Of a stretch of DNA of 37,474 bases, positions 1-7,939 are shown one piece after another (the first letter of the stretch is position 1; every line of letters starts with the position of its first letter). The translations under genes and the position numbers were made by a program. The stretch is from assembly GCA_000955875.1 (NCBI GenBank), contig JYOE01000027.1, forward strand, positions 1-37,474, given 5' to 3'. The stretch comes from Terrabacter sp. 28. Lineage in GTDB: Bacteria > Actinomycetota > Actinomycetes > Actinomycetales > Dermatophilaceae. The notes under the pieces are model-generated. The model worked only from the letters and a program-made list of their open reading frames with translations, did no database searches and was not told the DNA's origin.

Positions 1-6
1 TTCACC

Positions 7-35
7 CAAGCAGATATGCAGATCATATGTTCGAC
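7..35 (+). repeat. Left copy of terminal inverted repeat (orphan SOS-box promoter)
   Basis: These 29 bases match the reverse complement of positions 37443-37471 at 28 of 29 positions. The copy contains GATCATATGTTC at 21-32, a one-mismatch version of the LexA-box core GAACATATGTTC. At the right end this motif is the promoter of a DUF222/HNH gene. Here it points rightwards but no start codon or DUF222 reading frame follows. It is an orphan promoter remnant or the edge of a second copy cut by the window boundary. Confidence 0.8.
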
Positions 36-85
36 CGCCGGCAGCTCTCCGGCCGTTGTCCACAGGGCCCGGAGTCATCCCAGGG

Positions 86-1510
86 TCAGCTCGACGGCCT
101 CGGCCAGACCACCGTCGTGGACGTGACCGGCCGCACGGTGGAGCTCTTCTCGACGCCCTCCACGACGACCGTGTGCGTGCCGGGAGGCAGGTCGGCGAAC
201 GAAGCGACCCCGTGGCCCGTGCGCACCGTCGGCTCGACCCGCGCCAGCACCGTCCCGCGGGAGCTGCGCACCGTCACCGCCATCGCCTTGCGCGGCGGCT
301 CGTCGCCACCGAGCTCGGACTCGAGGTCGAAGGTGACCTTCAGCGCTCGCCCGCCGGTGACGAGGTCGGGCACCGTGGCGCGCACGCGCGTGTCCTTGAG
401 CTCGTCGCGTCGTCGCACCGGCTTCGCCGTGAGGATCTCCTGGATCTGGTCGAGGACGACCTGGTTGCACTGGAGGTTCGTGTGCTGCTCCGGGACCCGT
501 ACCGCGAGGTTGGTGTCGAGTGCCTCCCCGAGCCCGACCGCCCCGGTGAGCGACACGGTGCCGTCCCCGTAGTCGTTGTCGCTTCCGAAGGTCTGCGACG
601 TGTACGCCTTGCCGTCGCGCAGCGTCACCGTCGTCTGACTGGGCTGCCGCACGCCCACGACCATGTGCGTCGTCGTGCGGCTCGCGGCCCGAGCCGTCTC
701 GGCCGCCTGCAGGTCGGTGTGGAAGAACATCGCGTCGGTGACCATCGCCGTGCTGACGTTCGGCACCGGCACCTCGGTCGTCTTCACCCAGCCGTCGCCG
801 GCGGCGATGCACGCGTACTCCGGCAGCAGCTGGAACAGCGACGGCATGCTCCTCGAGAACGCCGTCAGGTCGAGGGAGAGCGGGCCGATGCCCTTCTTCA
901 CGCCGTTGACGAGCTGCTCGAGAGCGTCGGTGGCGCCACGCCACGGCGTGCCCAGGGTGATGAGCTTGCGCGTCACCTCGGCCCCGCCGCACTTCTCGAT
1001 GTACCAGCGGGCGACGAGACCACCCATGGAGTGGCAGATGAAGACGACCTTCGCGTCGGCGTACGCGCCGCCCTGCCCGCGGAACCGCTCGAGGGCGGGC
1101 TCGACGACCGACTTCAGCCGCTGCCCGTTGTAGCGGTTGGACAGGCGCCAGTCGTACGCGTACGTGATGAGGGAGGGGGCCCTGCCGGCTCCCTCGCGCG
1201 AGTAGCCCTGCGTCTCAAGGGACTTGACGAGCACGTCATAGCCGCGGATCGGGGTCCAGATGCCGGGGAGCACGTGGACGTCGGGCATGAGCGCGACCGG
1301 CTCGACGCCGTCACCCGGGTGCTCGTCGCCGATCCCCTCGGGCAGCACCTTGTCGAGGATCGAGGGCCCGCCGGTCAGCAGCTTCCACACCGCCCCCGCG
1401 CTCGGTGCCCAGATGAGGTTGTCGCTCGCGGGCGAGCCGTCGTCGCCCTTCACGCCGAGAGTGCTGCCCGTGATGCCCGGCAGCACGACCACCAGGTCGT
1501 TGCTCGTCAT
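86..1510 (-). CDS. LCAT/PDAT-type alpha/beta hydrolase (lipase/acyltransferase)
   Basis: The 474-residue protein has an alpha/beta-hydrolase fold of the lecithin:cholesterol acyltransferase type. The N-terminus reads VVVLPGITGS, the oxyanion-hole strand of this family. The nucleophile elbow is CHSMGG with Ser161. GDGTVS (Asp316) and His343 are good candidates for the rest of the triad. About 100 C-terminal residues form a separate beta-rich, Ig-like region. I see no clear signal peptide, so export is uncertain. ATG at 1510 is preceded by GGTGGA; an upstream ATG at 1522 is the alternative. The substrate (phospholipid, glyceride or other ester) cannot be read from sequence. It is divergent from the hemerythrin gene. 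Confidence 0.85.
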   Translation of the reverse strand: MTSNDLVVVLPGITGSTLGVKGDDGSPASDNLIWAPSAGAVWKLLTGGPSILDKVLPEGIGDEHPGDGVEPVALMPDVHVLPGIWTPIRGYDVLVKSLETQGYSREGAGRAPSLITYAYDWRLSNRYNGQRLKSVVEPALERFRGQGGAYADAKVVFICHSMGGLVARWYIEKCGGAEVTRKLITLGTPWRGATDALEQLVNGVKKGIGPLSLDLTAFSRSMPSLFQLLPEYACIAAGDGWVKTTEVPVPNVSTAMVTDAMFFHTDLQAAETARAASRTTTHMVVGVRQPSQTTVTLRDGKAYTSQTFGSDNDYGDGTVSLTGAVGLGEALDTNLAVRVPEQHTNLQCNQVVLDQIQEILTAKPVRRRDELKDTRVRATVPDLVTGGRALKVTFDLESELGGDEPPRKAMAVTVRSSRGTVLARVEPTVRTGHGVASFADLPPGTHTVVVEGVEKSSTVRPVTSTTVVWPRPSS

Positions 1511-1681
1511 GCGTTCCACCATCCGTCCGTCCCGGTGCGGCGTCCTCTTCCGACCAACGGTGGCACCGACGGGCGCCGGTGATACACGAAACGGGCAGGT
1601 CGGGCGCAGCCAGCGGGTATGGACCGAGTGCACCTGCAGCAGAGTGGATCCGGCACGCCCCGGACGACAGAGAGGCCAACC

Positions 1682-2314
1682 GTGGACATCACCGACGTCA
1701 TCCTCCGACAGCACGACGAGCAGCGCCGCATGTTCTCGATGCTGGAGGAGTGGCCGCGCGACGACCACGAGGGTCTCGCCGCGGTGTGGAAGCGGCTCGA
1801 GATCCTGCTCGAGGTGCACGCGGAGGCCGAGGAGAAGTACTTCTACCCCGAGCTGCTGCGGCTCGGCACGGGCGGCGCCGACGCCGAGTCCGTCGACGAG
1901 GAGGTCGAGGACGCCGTCAAGGACCACAACGAGATCCGCAAGGCGGTGCGCAAGGTCGGCCGCTGCCGCACCGGCTCGGAAGCCTGGTGGAAGGCGGTCG
2001 TCGACGCGAACGTGCACAACAGCGACCACATGGGCGAGGAGGAGCGACAGGACCTCGCCGACTTCCGGCAGCAGGCGACGCTCGAGCTGCGGCACGAGAT
2101 CGCGGTGCAGTTCCTCCGCCACGAGGCGCTGCGCTGGGCCGACGGCATCACACCGAAGGACAAGGACCCCAAGGCGTACGTCAGTGGCGCGAAGTCGTCG
2201 AAGGCGTCGGCCACCGCGAAGAAGGCTGCCCGCGCCGCGAAGAAGGCGGCGACGACCGGTCGCGCCCGAGCCGCCCGTTCGAAGAAGTCGTCGGCCGAGG
2301 CCGCCGAGGAGTGA
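1682..2314 (+). CDS. Hemerythrin HHE-domain protein with lysine/alanine-rich tail
   Basis: The 210-residue protein begins with a hemerythrin-like four-helix bundle (about residues 1-145). Likely di-iron ligands are spaced as expected: QHDEQ near the start, HAEAEE, KDHNEI and HNSDHMGEEE. Such domains bind O2, NO or iron. The last 50 residues are a low-complexity basic tail (KKAARAAKKAATTGRARAARSKK) resembling actinobacterial histone-H1-like C-termini, which suggests DNA or nucleoid association. GTG 1682 is chosen because GAGAGG lies 7 bases upstream; a longer reading to 1619 lacks a ribosome site. Divergent from the lipase gene. Confidence 0.85.
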   Translation: MDITDVILRQHDEQRRMFSMLEEWPRDDHEGLAAVWKRLEILLEVHAEAEEKYFYPELLRLGTGGADAESVDEEVEDAVKDHNEIRKAVRKVGRCRTGSEAWWKAVVDANVHNSDHMGEEERQDLADFRQQATLELRHEIAVQFLRHEALRWADGITPKDKDPKAYVSGAKSSKASATAKKAARAAKKAATTGRARAARSKKSSAEAAEE

Positions 2315-2390
2315 CTCCCCGCTGACAGACCACGTATGCCGCCCGGTCAGGCCGCGTGCCGAGCCGCGCCCGCGTCCCCTGCATCGAGTG

Positions 2391-2431
2391 CCCACGAACT
2401 CACGTCGGGAACTGAGCACTCGACGGGGGTG
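2391..2431. repeat. Convergent-gap repeat, locus 1 (inverted pair)
   Basis: Two arms face each other: TCGAGTGCCCACGAACTCAC and GTCGGGAACTGAGCACTCGA. The outer 8 bases pair perfectly. They lie between the hemerythrin stop and the benE stop. The arm is the same sequence family as at 9521, 14437 and 30352. Confidence 0.85.
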
Positions 2432-2438
2432 GGCGGCG

Positions 2439-3695
2439 TCAGGTGCGGGAGTGCTGGCGCCGGCGTTCGACGCGGAGCGCGGCGAGGACGACGAGGCCGG
2501 CGACCAAGCCCCAGAACGCGGCGCCGACCCCCGCGACCGTGACCCCGGAGGCCGCGACGACGAGCGTCACCGCGCCGGCCTCGCGTGAGCCGGCGTCGGT
2601 GAGGGCGGAGGCTGCCGAGGACGCGAACGTGCCGAGCAGCGCCAGCCCCGCGATGGTCTCGATGAGGCCCTCGGGGGCGGATCGCGCTGCGGCCGTGACG
2701 AGTCCGGCGAGAGGGCCGAAGGCGATGTAGGTGAACCCGCACGCGACGCCGGCGATCCAGCGCCGGCTCTTGTCGGGGTGCGCCTCGGGGCCTGCCGCCA
2801 GTGCCGCGGAGATCGCGGCGAGGTTGATCGCGTGCGCCCCGCCGACGGCGCCGACCGCCGTGGCACCACCGGTGTAGAGCAGTGGCGCTCGCATGCCGGG
2901 GCGGTAGCCGAACGACGCGAGCACGGCCATGCCCGGGATGTTCTGGCTCGTCATCGTCACGACGAAGAGCGGCAGCGCGATGGCGACGAGCGCCGTCGCA
3001 TCGAGAGCGGGGGTGACGGGCACGACCGCCGGCACCGCCGTCGAGAGGTCGAGTCGACCGAACACCCCTTGGACCGCCATGACGACCACCGCGGCGACGA
3101 GGGCCCCGATGACCGCCCACCGCCGGGCGAGAGCCACGAGCACCACCCACGTGACGATGACCGGCGCGATCGCCACGGGCGAGGCGACCACCGCCCGGAA
3201 CGGCGCGACGCACAGCGTCAGCAGCACGCCGGCGAGCATCGCGCTGGCCAGGCCGGTCGGGATCGCCTCGACGAGCCGCTCGAGCGGACGCACCAGGCCG
3301 CACAGCGCGATGAGCAGGCCGCAGACGAGGAAAGCGCCCACGGCACTGGCGAAACCGCCGGCCGGCGCCGTCGCCGCAGCGAGCAGCGCCGCCCCCGGCG
3401 TCGACCAAGCCATCGTGATCGGCATCCGCAGCCGCCACGAGAAGAGCACGCAGCCGAGACCCATCGTGACGCAGAGGACGAGCAGCCCCGAGGCCGCCTG
3501 CTCCGGACTCGCGCCCACGGCCCGCAGGCCGGTCAGCACGACGGCGAACGAGCTCGTGAAGCCGACGAGTCCGCAGACGATTCCGGCCAGCACCGCGTGC
3601 GCGGTCGAGCCGTCGTGTGCCGACGCTCCCCGGCCCGGCCCCGACCCCGGCCCCACTGACCTCACCGACCCGACTGCCTCTGGGTGCCCCGTCAC
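2439..3695 (-). CDS. benE: Benzoate/H+ symporter BenE family transporter
   Basis: A 418-residue, strongly hydrophobic protein with about 11-12 membrane segments. It has the BenE-family core: a SFAVVLTGLRAVGASPEQAASG stretch near the start, the TMTSQNIPGMAVL loop mid-protein and the GGAHAINLAAISAAL segment, all typical of this family. BenE proteins import benzoate with protons. No benzoate-degrading genes are in the window, so the substrate is an inference from family. GTG 3695 is chosen because it lies 7 bases after the phosphatase stop; the first ATG is inside the membrane domain. Last gene of a leftward three-gene unit. Confidence 0.85.
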   Translation of the reverse strand: MTGHPEAVGSVRSVGPGSGPGRGASAHDGSTAHAVLAGIVCGLVGFTSSFAVVLTGLRAVGASPEQAASGLLVLCVTMGLGCVLFSWRLRMPITMAWSTPGAALLAAATAPAGGFASAVGAFLVCGLLIALCGLVRPLERLVEAIPTGLASAMLAGVLLTLCVAPFRAVVASPVAIAPVIVTWVVLVALARRWAVIGALVAAVVVMAVQGVFGRLDLSTAVPAVVPVTPALDATALVAIALPLFVVTMTSQNIPGMAVLASFGYRPGMRAPLLYTGGATAVGAVGGAHAINLAAISAALAAGPEAHPDKSRRWIAGVACGFTYIAFGPLAGLVTAAARSAPEGLIETIAGLALLGTFASSAASALTDAGSREAGAVTLVVAASGVTVAGVGAAFWGLVAGLVVLAALRVERRRQHSRT

Positions 3696-3702
3696 CGCCG
3701 GC

Positions 3703-4503
3703 TCAGTGGAGGTGGTCGCTCGACGCGAGCGCACGCCACACCGCGTCGAAGGCGGTGGGGCTGCCGGCCGCCACGAGCCCCGGCGGGGTGAGGTCACGGG
3801 GCGAGTACGCCTGTCCTGCAGTGGTGCCCAGCATGCCGCCGGCCTCGGAGAGCAGCAGCGAGCCGGGCACGTGGTCCCACGGCGACGCCTTCGCGTAGAC
3901 GATGTAGTCGGCCTCGCCCTCGACGAGCTTGGGGTAGTCGATGCCGCACGAGACCCACGTCAGCGTCATCGGCTCGAGGCCCTCAGGCGCCTTGCCGATC
4001 CACTTGCGGCGCGACGTGCGTCCGCGCAGCGCACCGTCGGGACGCGAGGGCACCGTGAGCCGTCGGGAGCCCTCGGCGTCGTGGCGCCACGTGCCGGCGC
4101 CGCGTTCGGCGACGAAGGCGAGCTCGTGTTGCGGCTGCCAGATCCAGGCCCGCACGGCCTCGCCGCCCACCGTCTCGCTCACCATGACCGCGTGGTCCTT
4201 GGACCCGTGGACGAAGTTCTTCGTGCCGTCGACGGGGTCGACGGTGAAGGCGTGTTCCGCAGCGGCATACCTGTGGAGCAGGTCCGGGTCGCCGGCGTAG
4301 GTCTCCTCGCCGAGGATCGTCGCGTCGGGGTAGGCCGCCATGAGCGCCCCGTTGATGAGCACCTCGGCCTCGCGGTCGGCGTCGGTGACGAGGTCTCCGG
4401 GGTTCTTCTCGTGGACCTCGCCGTCGGCGAGCGCCCGGAACCGGGGGTTGATGACCTGCTCGGCCACGTCCTTCAGGAGGCTCAGCACCTCGTCCGTCTG
4501 CAC
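3703..4503 (-). CDS. Inositol-monophosphatase-family phosphatase (possible HisN)
   Basis: The 266-residue protein shows all metal-binding motifs of the IMPase superfamily: DLVTDADREAE, GEET, DPVDGTKNF and WDHVPGSLLLSEAGG. These enzymes are Mg-dependent and remove phosphate from inositol-1-phosphate, histidinol phosphate, 3'-phosphoadenosine phosphate or fructose-1,6-bisphosphate. Actinobacterial histidinol-phosphatases (HisN) are of this size and type, but no histidine gene is nearby, so the substrate stays open. The start is GTG 4503, 9 bases after the preceding stop. It sits in one unit with the regulator upstream and benE downstream. Confidence 0.85.
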   Translation of the reverse strand: MQTDEVLSLLKDVAEQVINPRFRALADGEVHEKNPGDLVTDADREAEVLINGALMAAYPDATILGEETYAGDPDLLHRYAAAEHAFTVDPVDGTKNFVHGSKDHAVMVSETVGGEAVRAWIWQPQHELAFVAERGAGTWRHDAEGSRRLTVPSRPDGALRGRTSRRKWIGKAPEGLEPMTLTWVSCGIDYPKLVEGEADYIVYAKASPWDHVPGSLLLSEAGGMLGTTAGQAYSPRDLTPPGLVAAGSPTAFDAVWRALASSDHLH

Positions 4504-4512
4504 TCCCCCAAC

Positions 4513-6135
4513 CTAGCGACCCGTGGCCGGGTCACCGACGAGCGTCCCATCGGCGTCGAGCGGACGCAGGTGCTCCGGCACGGCGAGCCACCAGCCGAGG
4601 ATGCCGCGGGCGATCTCGGGCATCGCGAGCGGGTCGTCGCCCGGCACCGGCAGCGCATCCTGCAGGGCGGTGAGCAGATCGCGGCGGCCACGCATGCCGA
4701 GCACGTAGACGAGGCCGCGCAGCAGCTCGGTGTCCTCGGCGCCGAGCGCGGCGCTGCCGGAGGCGACCACCTGGGCGGCCCGGCGGGCGAACGACGTCTC
4801 ACGCTCGTCGCGTCGCCGGGTGGCCGGCTCCACGGTGTTGCCGACGACGTATGCCGCCTGCGCCGCGACCGAGCGCGGCGTCGTCTTCGAGAGGGCCACC
4901 TTCTCGAACATGTCGAGGTCCTCGGGTTGCCCCACCCACAGCAGCACGCTCACCGCCTCGTGGGCCACGACGAGGTCGCCGCGGTCGACGGCCGCGCTGA
5001 ACGCCGCCGCGTGCACCCGCCCGATGATGCGGCTCTGCGGCGACAGCATGAGGATGCCGAGGGCGTTGTCGCGGTCCTCCTCGTTCGTCTGGCCGAGCGC
5101 GGTCTGGAGCAGCGTCGCGAGAACGGGCTCGCCCGCCGCGGCGCGCCCCTCCCCCGCCTCGAGCACCGCCTTGATCCGCTTCTGCGCCTCGTGCACCGCC
5201 TGCGCCGACACGGCCCGCCCGTCACGGATGATCGACGCGGCGGCCCGCCGGTCCTCGGCCGTCAGCACGTTGGCGAGGCGCTGGCTGGCCGGGCCGAGCG
5301 CGCGCACGAGGTTCGCGGCCCCCCGGTGCACGAGGTAGGAGTGGTCCGGGTCGCGCAGGTGCTGCACGGCCAGGCGCACCGCCTCGCGGCGGATGTCCAC
5401 GTCGAGACGGGTGCCCCGCACCAGCGTCGTCAGCACGATGAGGCAACCCCGCAGCGCGCTCGAGCTCGTCGGGTCACGCAGCTGGTCGAGCATGACCGAG
5501 AGCGCCTGCGGGTCGCGCGTGTACTGCAGCAGGCTGAGGGTGTCGTTGTAGAACTGCGCGTCGGGCCGGGCGACCGCTTCGGCAGCGAGACGGGCCACGA
5601 CCCCACCGCTGCGGGGATGCCCGGCAAGACGTGCCAGCGCCTCGGTGCGCTGCGCGTACTCGAGGTTCAGGCACAGGCCCACCTCTTGCAGGAGTCGGCG
5701 GAAGAGCGCCTCCCAGTCGGACGAGCGGATCATGGCGTGCGGCATACGGCCGAGGTGGTCGGAGAGCCGGTCCCAGTCCAGGCCGGTCATCCGGTCGTCG
5801 CCGAGGGCGCGCTCCAGCAGCTCGAGCGTCTCGCCGACGTCGGGCTCGCCGCGGGGCGGCAGGGCTGCGGCCGACCGGATCGGCTCGTGCGACCGGGCGA
5901 AGAGGTCGATCACGGAGAGCAGCTGCCCCTCGGGCAGCTCGAGCACGGACTCGTACCGCCGCACGAGCGCTCGTGTCAGGTCGACACCGCCGCCCTCCCA
6001 GCGACCGACCTGGGCGCGGTGCACCGGGGCGGCCCGACCCGCTCCCTGCGCGAAGCCGGCCGCGCTGCGCAGGGCGGGGTCAGCCGCGTGCATCCGGGCG
6101 TTGCGCAGCACCCACCGGATCTCGTCGCTCAGCAC
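4513..6135 (-). CDS. HTH (XRE-like) protein with long helical-repeat C-terminus
   Basis: The 540-residue protein starts with an XRE-type helix-turn-helix: residues 1-70 include LRSAAGFAQ, HRAQVGRWEGG and ALVRRYESVLELPEGQLLSVIDLF. About 450 residues of predominantly alpha-helical sequence follow, rich in Leu/Ala/Arg, with repeats reminiscent of HEAT/ARM proteins. I recognise no catalytic motif. Most XRE regulators are far shorter, so the large C-terminal part probably serves as sensor or scaffold (inference). GTG 6135 is taken as start because homology-like sequence begins there; the frame stays open upstream to GTG 6261 through a 12-bp tandem array. First gene of the unit with the phosphatase and benE, which it may control. 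Confidence 0.65.
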   Translation of the reverse strand: MLSDEIRWVLRNARMHAADPALRSAAGFAQGAGRAAPVHRAQVGRWEGGGVDLTRALVRRYESVLELPEGQLLSVIDLFARSHEPIRSAAALPPRGEPDVGETLELLERALGDDRMTGLDWDRLSDHLGRMPHAMIRSSDWEALFRRLLQEVGLCLNLEYAQRTEALARLAGHPRSGGVVARLAAEAVARPDAQFYNDTLSLLQYTRDPQALSVMLDQLRDPTSSSALRGCLIVLTTLVRGTRLDVDIRREAVRLAVQHLRDPDHSYLVHRGAANLVRALGPASQRLANVLTAEDRRAAASIIRDGRAVSAQAVHEAQKRIKAVLEAGEGRAAAGEPVLATLLQTALGQTNEEDRDNALGILMLSPQSRIIGRVHAAAFSAAVDRGDLVVAHEAVSVLLWVGQPEDLDMFEKVALSKTTPRSVAAQAAYVVGNTVEPATRRRDERETSFARRAAQVVASGSAALGAEDTELLRGLVYVLGMRGRRDLLTALQDALPVPGDDPLAMPEIARGILGWWLAVPEHLRPLDADGTLVGDPATGR

Positions 6136-6150
6136 GGGCGTCCCCCGACT

Positions 6151-6210
6151 GGCGTCCCGGCAGGCGTCCCGGCAGGCGTCCCGGCAGGCGTCCCGGCAGG
6201 CGTCCCGGCC
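6151..6210. repeat. 12-bp tandem array, five units
   Basis: Five head-to-tail copies of GGCGTCCCGGCA (the last ends in CC) lie just upstream of the HTH gene. Read leftwards in frame they would encode repeats of Cys-Arg-Asp-Ala with no stop. They are either an N-terminal extension or a leader with variable copy number. Confidence 0.9.
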
Positions 6211-6261
6211 GCAGTCGGCCGCCCGGTTGCGTCGGGAAGGTTTCCCCGCAACGACGCCCAC

Positions 6262-6608
6262 ACCGGGCCCGAGCCCTTCGTAGGGTGACGATCGAGCCGG
6301 ATGCTCCGGGACGGGAGTCGCGATCTGGGGGGGACTCCCGTCCCACCGGCTGCCCTGTCGAGGCGTGTGTCATCGCCCCCGGTGGCCGCCCCCCGCGCCC
6401 GTGCCGTCGCCGGCGTCACCCCTGCGTGCCGTTCCACGGCAACCCCCTCGTGCGTCCCGGAGCCCCCGCTCCGCCCCCTCGAAACCTGCAACCGACCCCC
6501 GCGACGTTGCGCTGGTACGGACGTCCCGCAACGGGTGAGGGATATCTCGTTCCATTGGGTACGGTAAGCCTCGGTACGCAGCCTGTGGAGGGGAAGCGCG
6601 CCTTTTGG
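6262..6608. other. Gene-free stretch upstream of a strong terminator
   Basis: No reading frame here looks protein-coding. It contains a 7-bp inverted repeat, CGTTGCG (6505-6511) and CGCAACG (6527-6533), three GGTACG words, and a TACGGT (6560-6565) that could serve as a -10 element for a short rightward transcript ending at 6640. The -35 region is poor. It may hold a small RNA or the leader of the acetyltransferase operon. Confidence 0.4.
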
Positions 6609-6640
6609 GCCGGGAGCCAGCACGCTGGCTCCCGGCCTTT
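6609..6640 (+). terminator. Strong hairpin terminator/attenuator
   Basis: GCCGGGAGCCAGC (6609-6621) and GCTGGCTCCCGGC (6624-6636) are perfect complements, giving a 12-13 bp stem with a tiny loop, followed by CTTT. It reads rightwards. The nearest gene on this strand ends beyond the left edge, so it must end a short RNA or act as attenuator in front of the acetyltransferase gene at 6716. Confidence 0.7.
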
Positions 6641-6715
6641 CACGTACCCGCTGGGCCCACCCCGTGCCCGACGAGCCCGACGAGCCCGCTGAGGGGCAGG
6701 ACGAGGTCAATGCCG

Positions 6716-7939
6716 ATGACGAGTGCGTATGCCGGCTGGCAGGCTGACGCCGTGACCGCCGAGCCCCAGCCCTCCTCGTCCAGCCCGTCCGTTTCGTCCG
6801 CCCCTGCCGGCGCCGCGCTCGTGGCCGTCCTCAGCGACGGCGTCGTGACCCTCCGGCCGCATTCCCTCGACGACGCCGACGCGATCGTCGAGCAGAGCAG
6901 CGACCCCGAGAGCCTGCGCTGGACCACCGTCCCGAGGCCCTACTCGCGCAAGCACGCCCTCTCGTTCATCGAGGGCAACCTCCGGGCGTGGGCCACGACG
7001 GACGGGACCCGCTCCTGGGCGATCGAGTGGACCGACGGCCTCGGCAGGCCCCGGTTCGGCGGCACCATCGACCTGCGACCGGGTGCCGCCCCATCGGTGG
7101 GCGAGCTCGGCTTCGGTCTGCACCCGGCCGCGCGTGGCCACGGCATCATGTCGCGCGCGGTGCGCCTCGTCGTCGAGCACGCCTTCTCGACCCCCGTCTG
7201 GGGCACGCCGGTGAGCCGGCTGCACTGGCGCGCGGTCGTCGGCAACTGGGGCTCGCGCCGGGTCGCCTGGGCCGCAGGCTTCACCTTCCACGGCACCATC
7301 CCCGAGAGCCATCCCGACCCGATGGGCGGCCCGACGGCGCTCGACACGTGGACGGCGAGCATCACGCCCGGCGACTCGCGAGCCCCGGTCAAACCGTGGC
7401 TCGCGGCGACCCCGATCGAGGGCGAACGCGTACGCCTGCGTCCGTGGCGACTCGACGACGCCGACGCGATCGAGCCGCGCGACGACCCGGAGCACTGGAT
7501 GCCGGCCGGGTCCATCCTGCGGCGCGAGACGTTCCCCACGTGGCTGCACGTGCGGCAGGAGCGGATGGCCGACGGCATCGGGATCGACTGGTGCGTCGCC
7601 GACCTCGAGACCGACCGGGCACTGGGCAGCGTCCTCGTCTTCAGCCGCGGCGGGGAGATCGGCGAGACCGCCGAGCTCGGCTACCAGTTCTTCCCCAGCG
7701 CCCGAGGCCGCGGCGCGGCGAAGGAGGCCGCGCGCCTGGCCGTCCGCCACGCGCTCACCCCGGCCGCCGAGGGTGGCCTCGGCGTGCGGCGCCTCGTTGC
7801 CGAGACCGCGGCCGACAACGAGGCGAGCAACGCCGTCCTCCGGTCGGTGGGCTTCACCGAGTTCGGGCGCGAGCACGCCGTCGACCGGCTCGCCGACGGC
7901 AGCTGGAGCGACGCGCTGCACTGGGAGCTGCTCCCGTGA
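6716..7939 (+). CDS. Tandem double-GNAT acetyltransferase
   Basis: The 407-residue protein has two complete GNAT N-acetyltransferase domains in a row. Each starts with a matching phrase: VTLRPHSLDDADAIVEQ (from about residue 45) and VRLRPWRLDDADAIEPR (about residue 240). Each has the RimJ/RimL-like acetyl-CoA loop, LHPAARGHGIMSRAV and FFPSARGRGAAKEAA, and a late N-x-x-S motif (VVGNWGSRRVA; ADNEASNAVL). A Ser/Pro-rich linker precedes domain 1. The substrate is unknown. ATG 6716 is preceded by GAGG at 9 bases; ATG 6710 and GTG 6752 are alternatives. Its stop overlaps the next start (GTGA). Confidence 0.85.
   Translation: MTSAYAGWQADAVTAEPQPSSSSPSVSSAPAGAALVAVLSDGVVTLRPHSLDDADAIVEQSSDPESLRWTTVPRPYSRKHALSFIEGNLRAWATTDGTRSWAIEWTDGLGRPRFGGTIDLRPGAAPSVGELGFGLHPAARGHGIMSRAVRLVVEHAFSTPVWGTPVSRLHWRAVVGNWGSRRVAWAAGFTFHGTIPESHPDPMGGPTALDTWTASITPGDSRAPVKPWLAATPIEGERVRLRPWRLDDADAIEPRDDPEHWMPAGSILRRETFPTWLHVRQERMADGIGIDWCVADLETDRALGSVLVFSRGGEIGETAELGYQFFPSARGRGAAKEAARLAVRHALTPAAEGGLGVRRLVAETAADNEASNAVLRSVGFTEFGREHAVDRLADGSWSDALHWELLP

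Noticed and set aside
56..64. TTGTCCACA, an actinobacterial DnaA-box sequence
   Set aside because: Only a single 9-mer is seen, with no cluster, AT-rich unwinding stretch or dnaA/dnaN genes, so it is not evidence for an origin.
1619..1681. An upstream ATG that would lengthen the hemerythrin by 21 residues
   Set aside because: No ribosome site precedes it, the added residues are low-complexity, and GTG 1682 has a clear GAGAGG.
2929..6288. A very long open frame (over 1,100 codons) on the plus strand across benE, the phosphatase and the HTH gene
   Set aside because: It is the mirror frame of three well-supported minus-strand genes. High GC removes stop codons from such frames. Its translation has no recognisable domain and abnormal Arg/His content.
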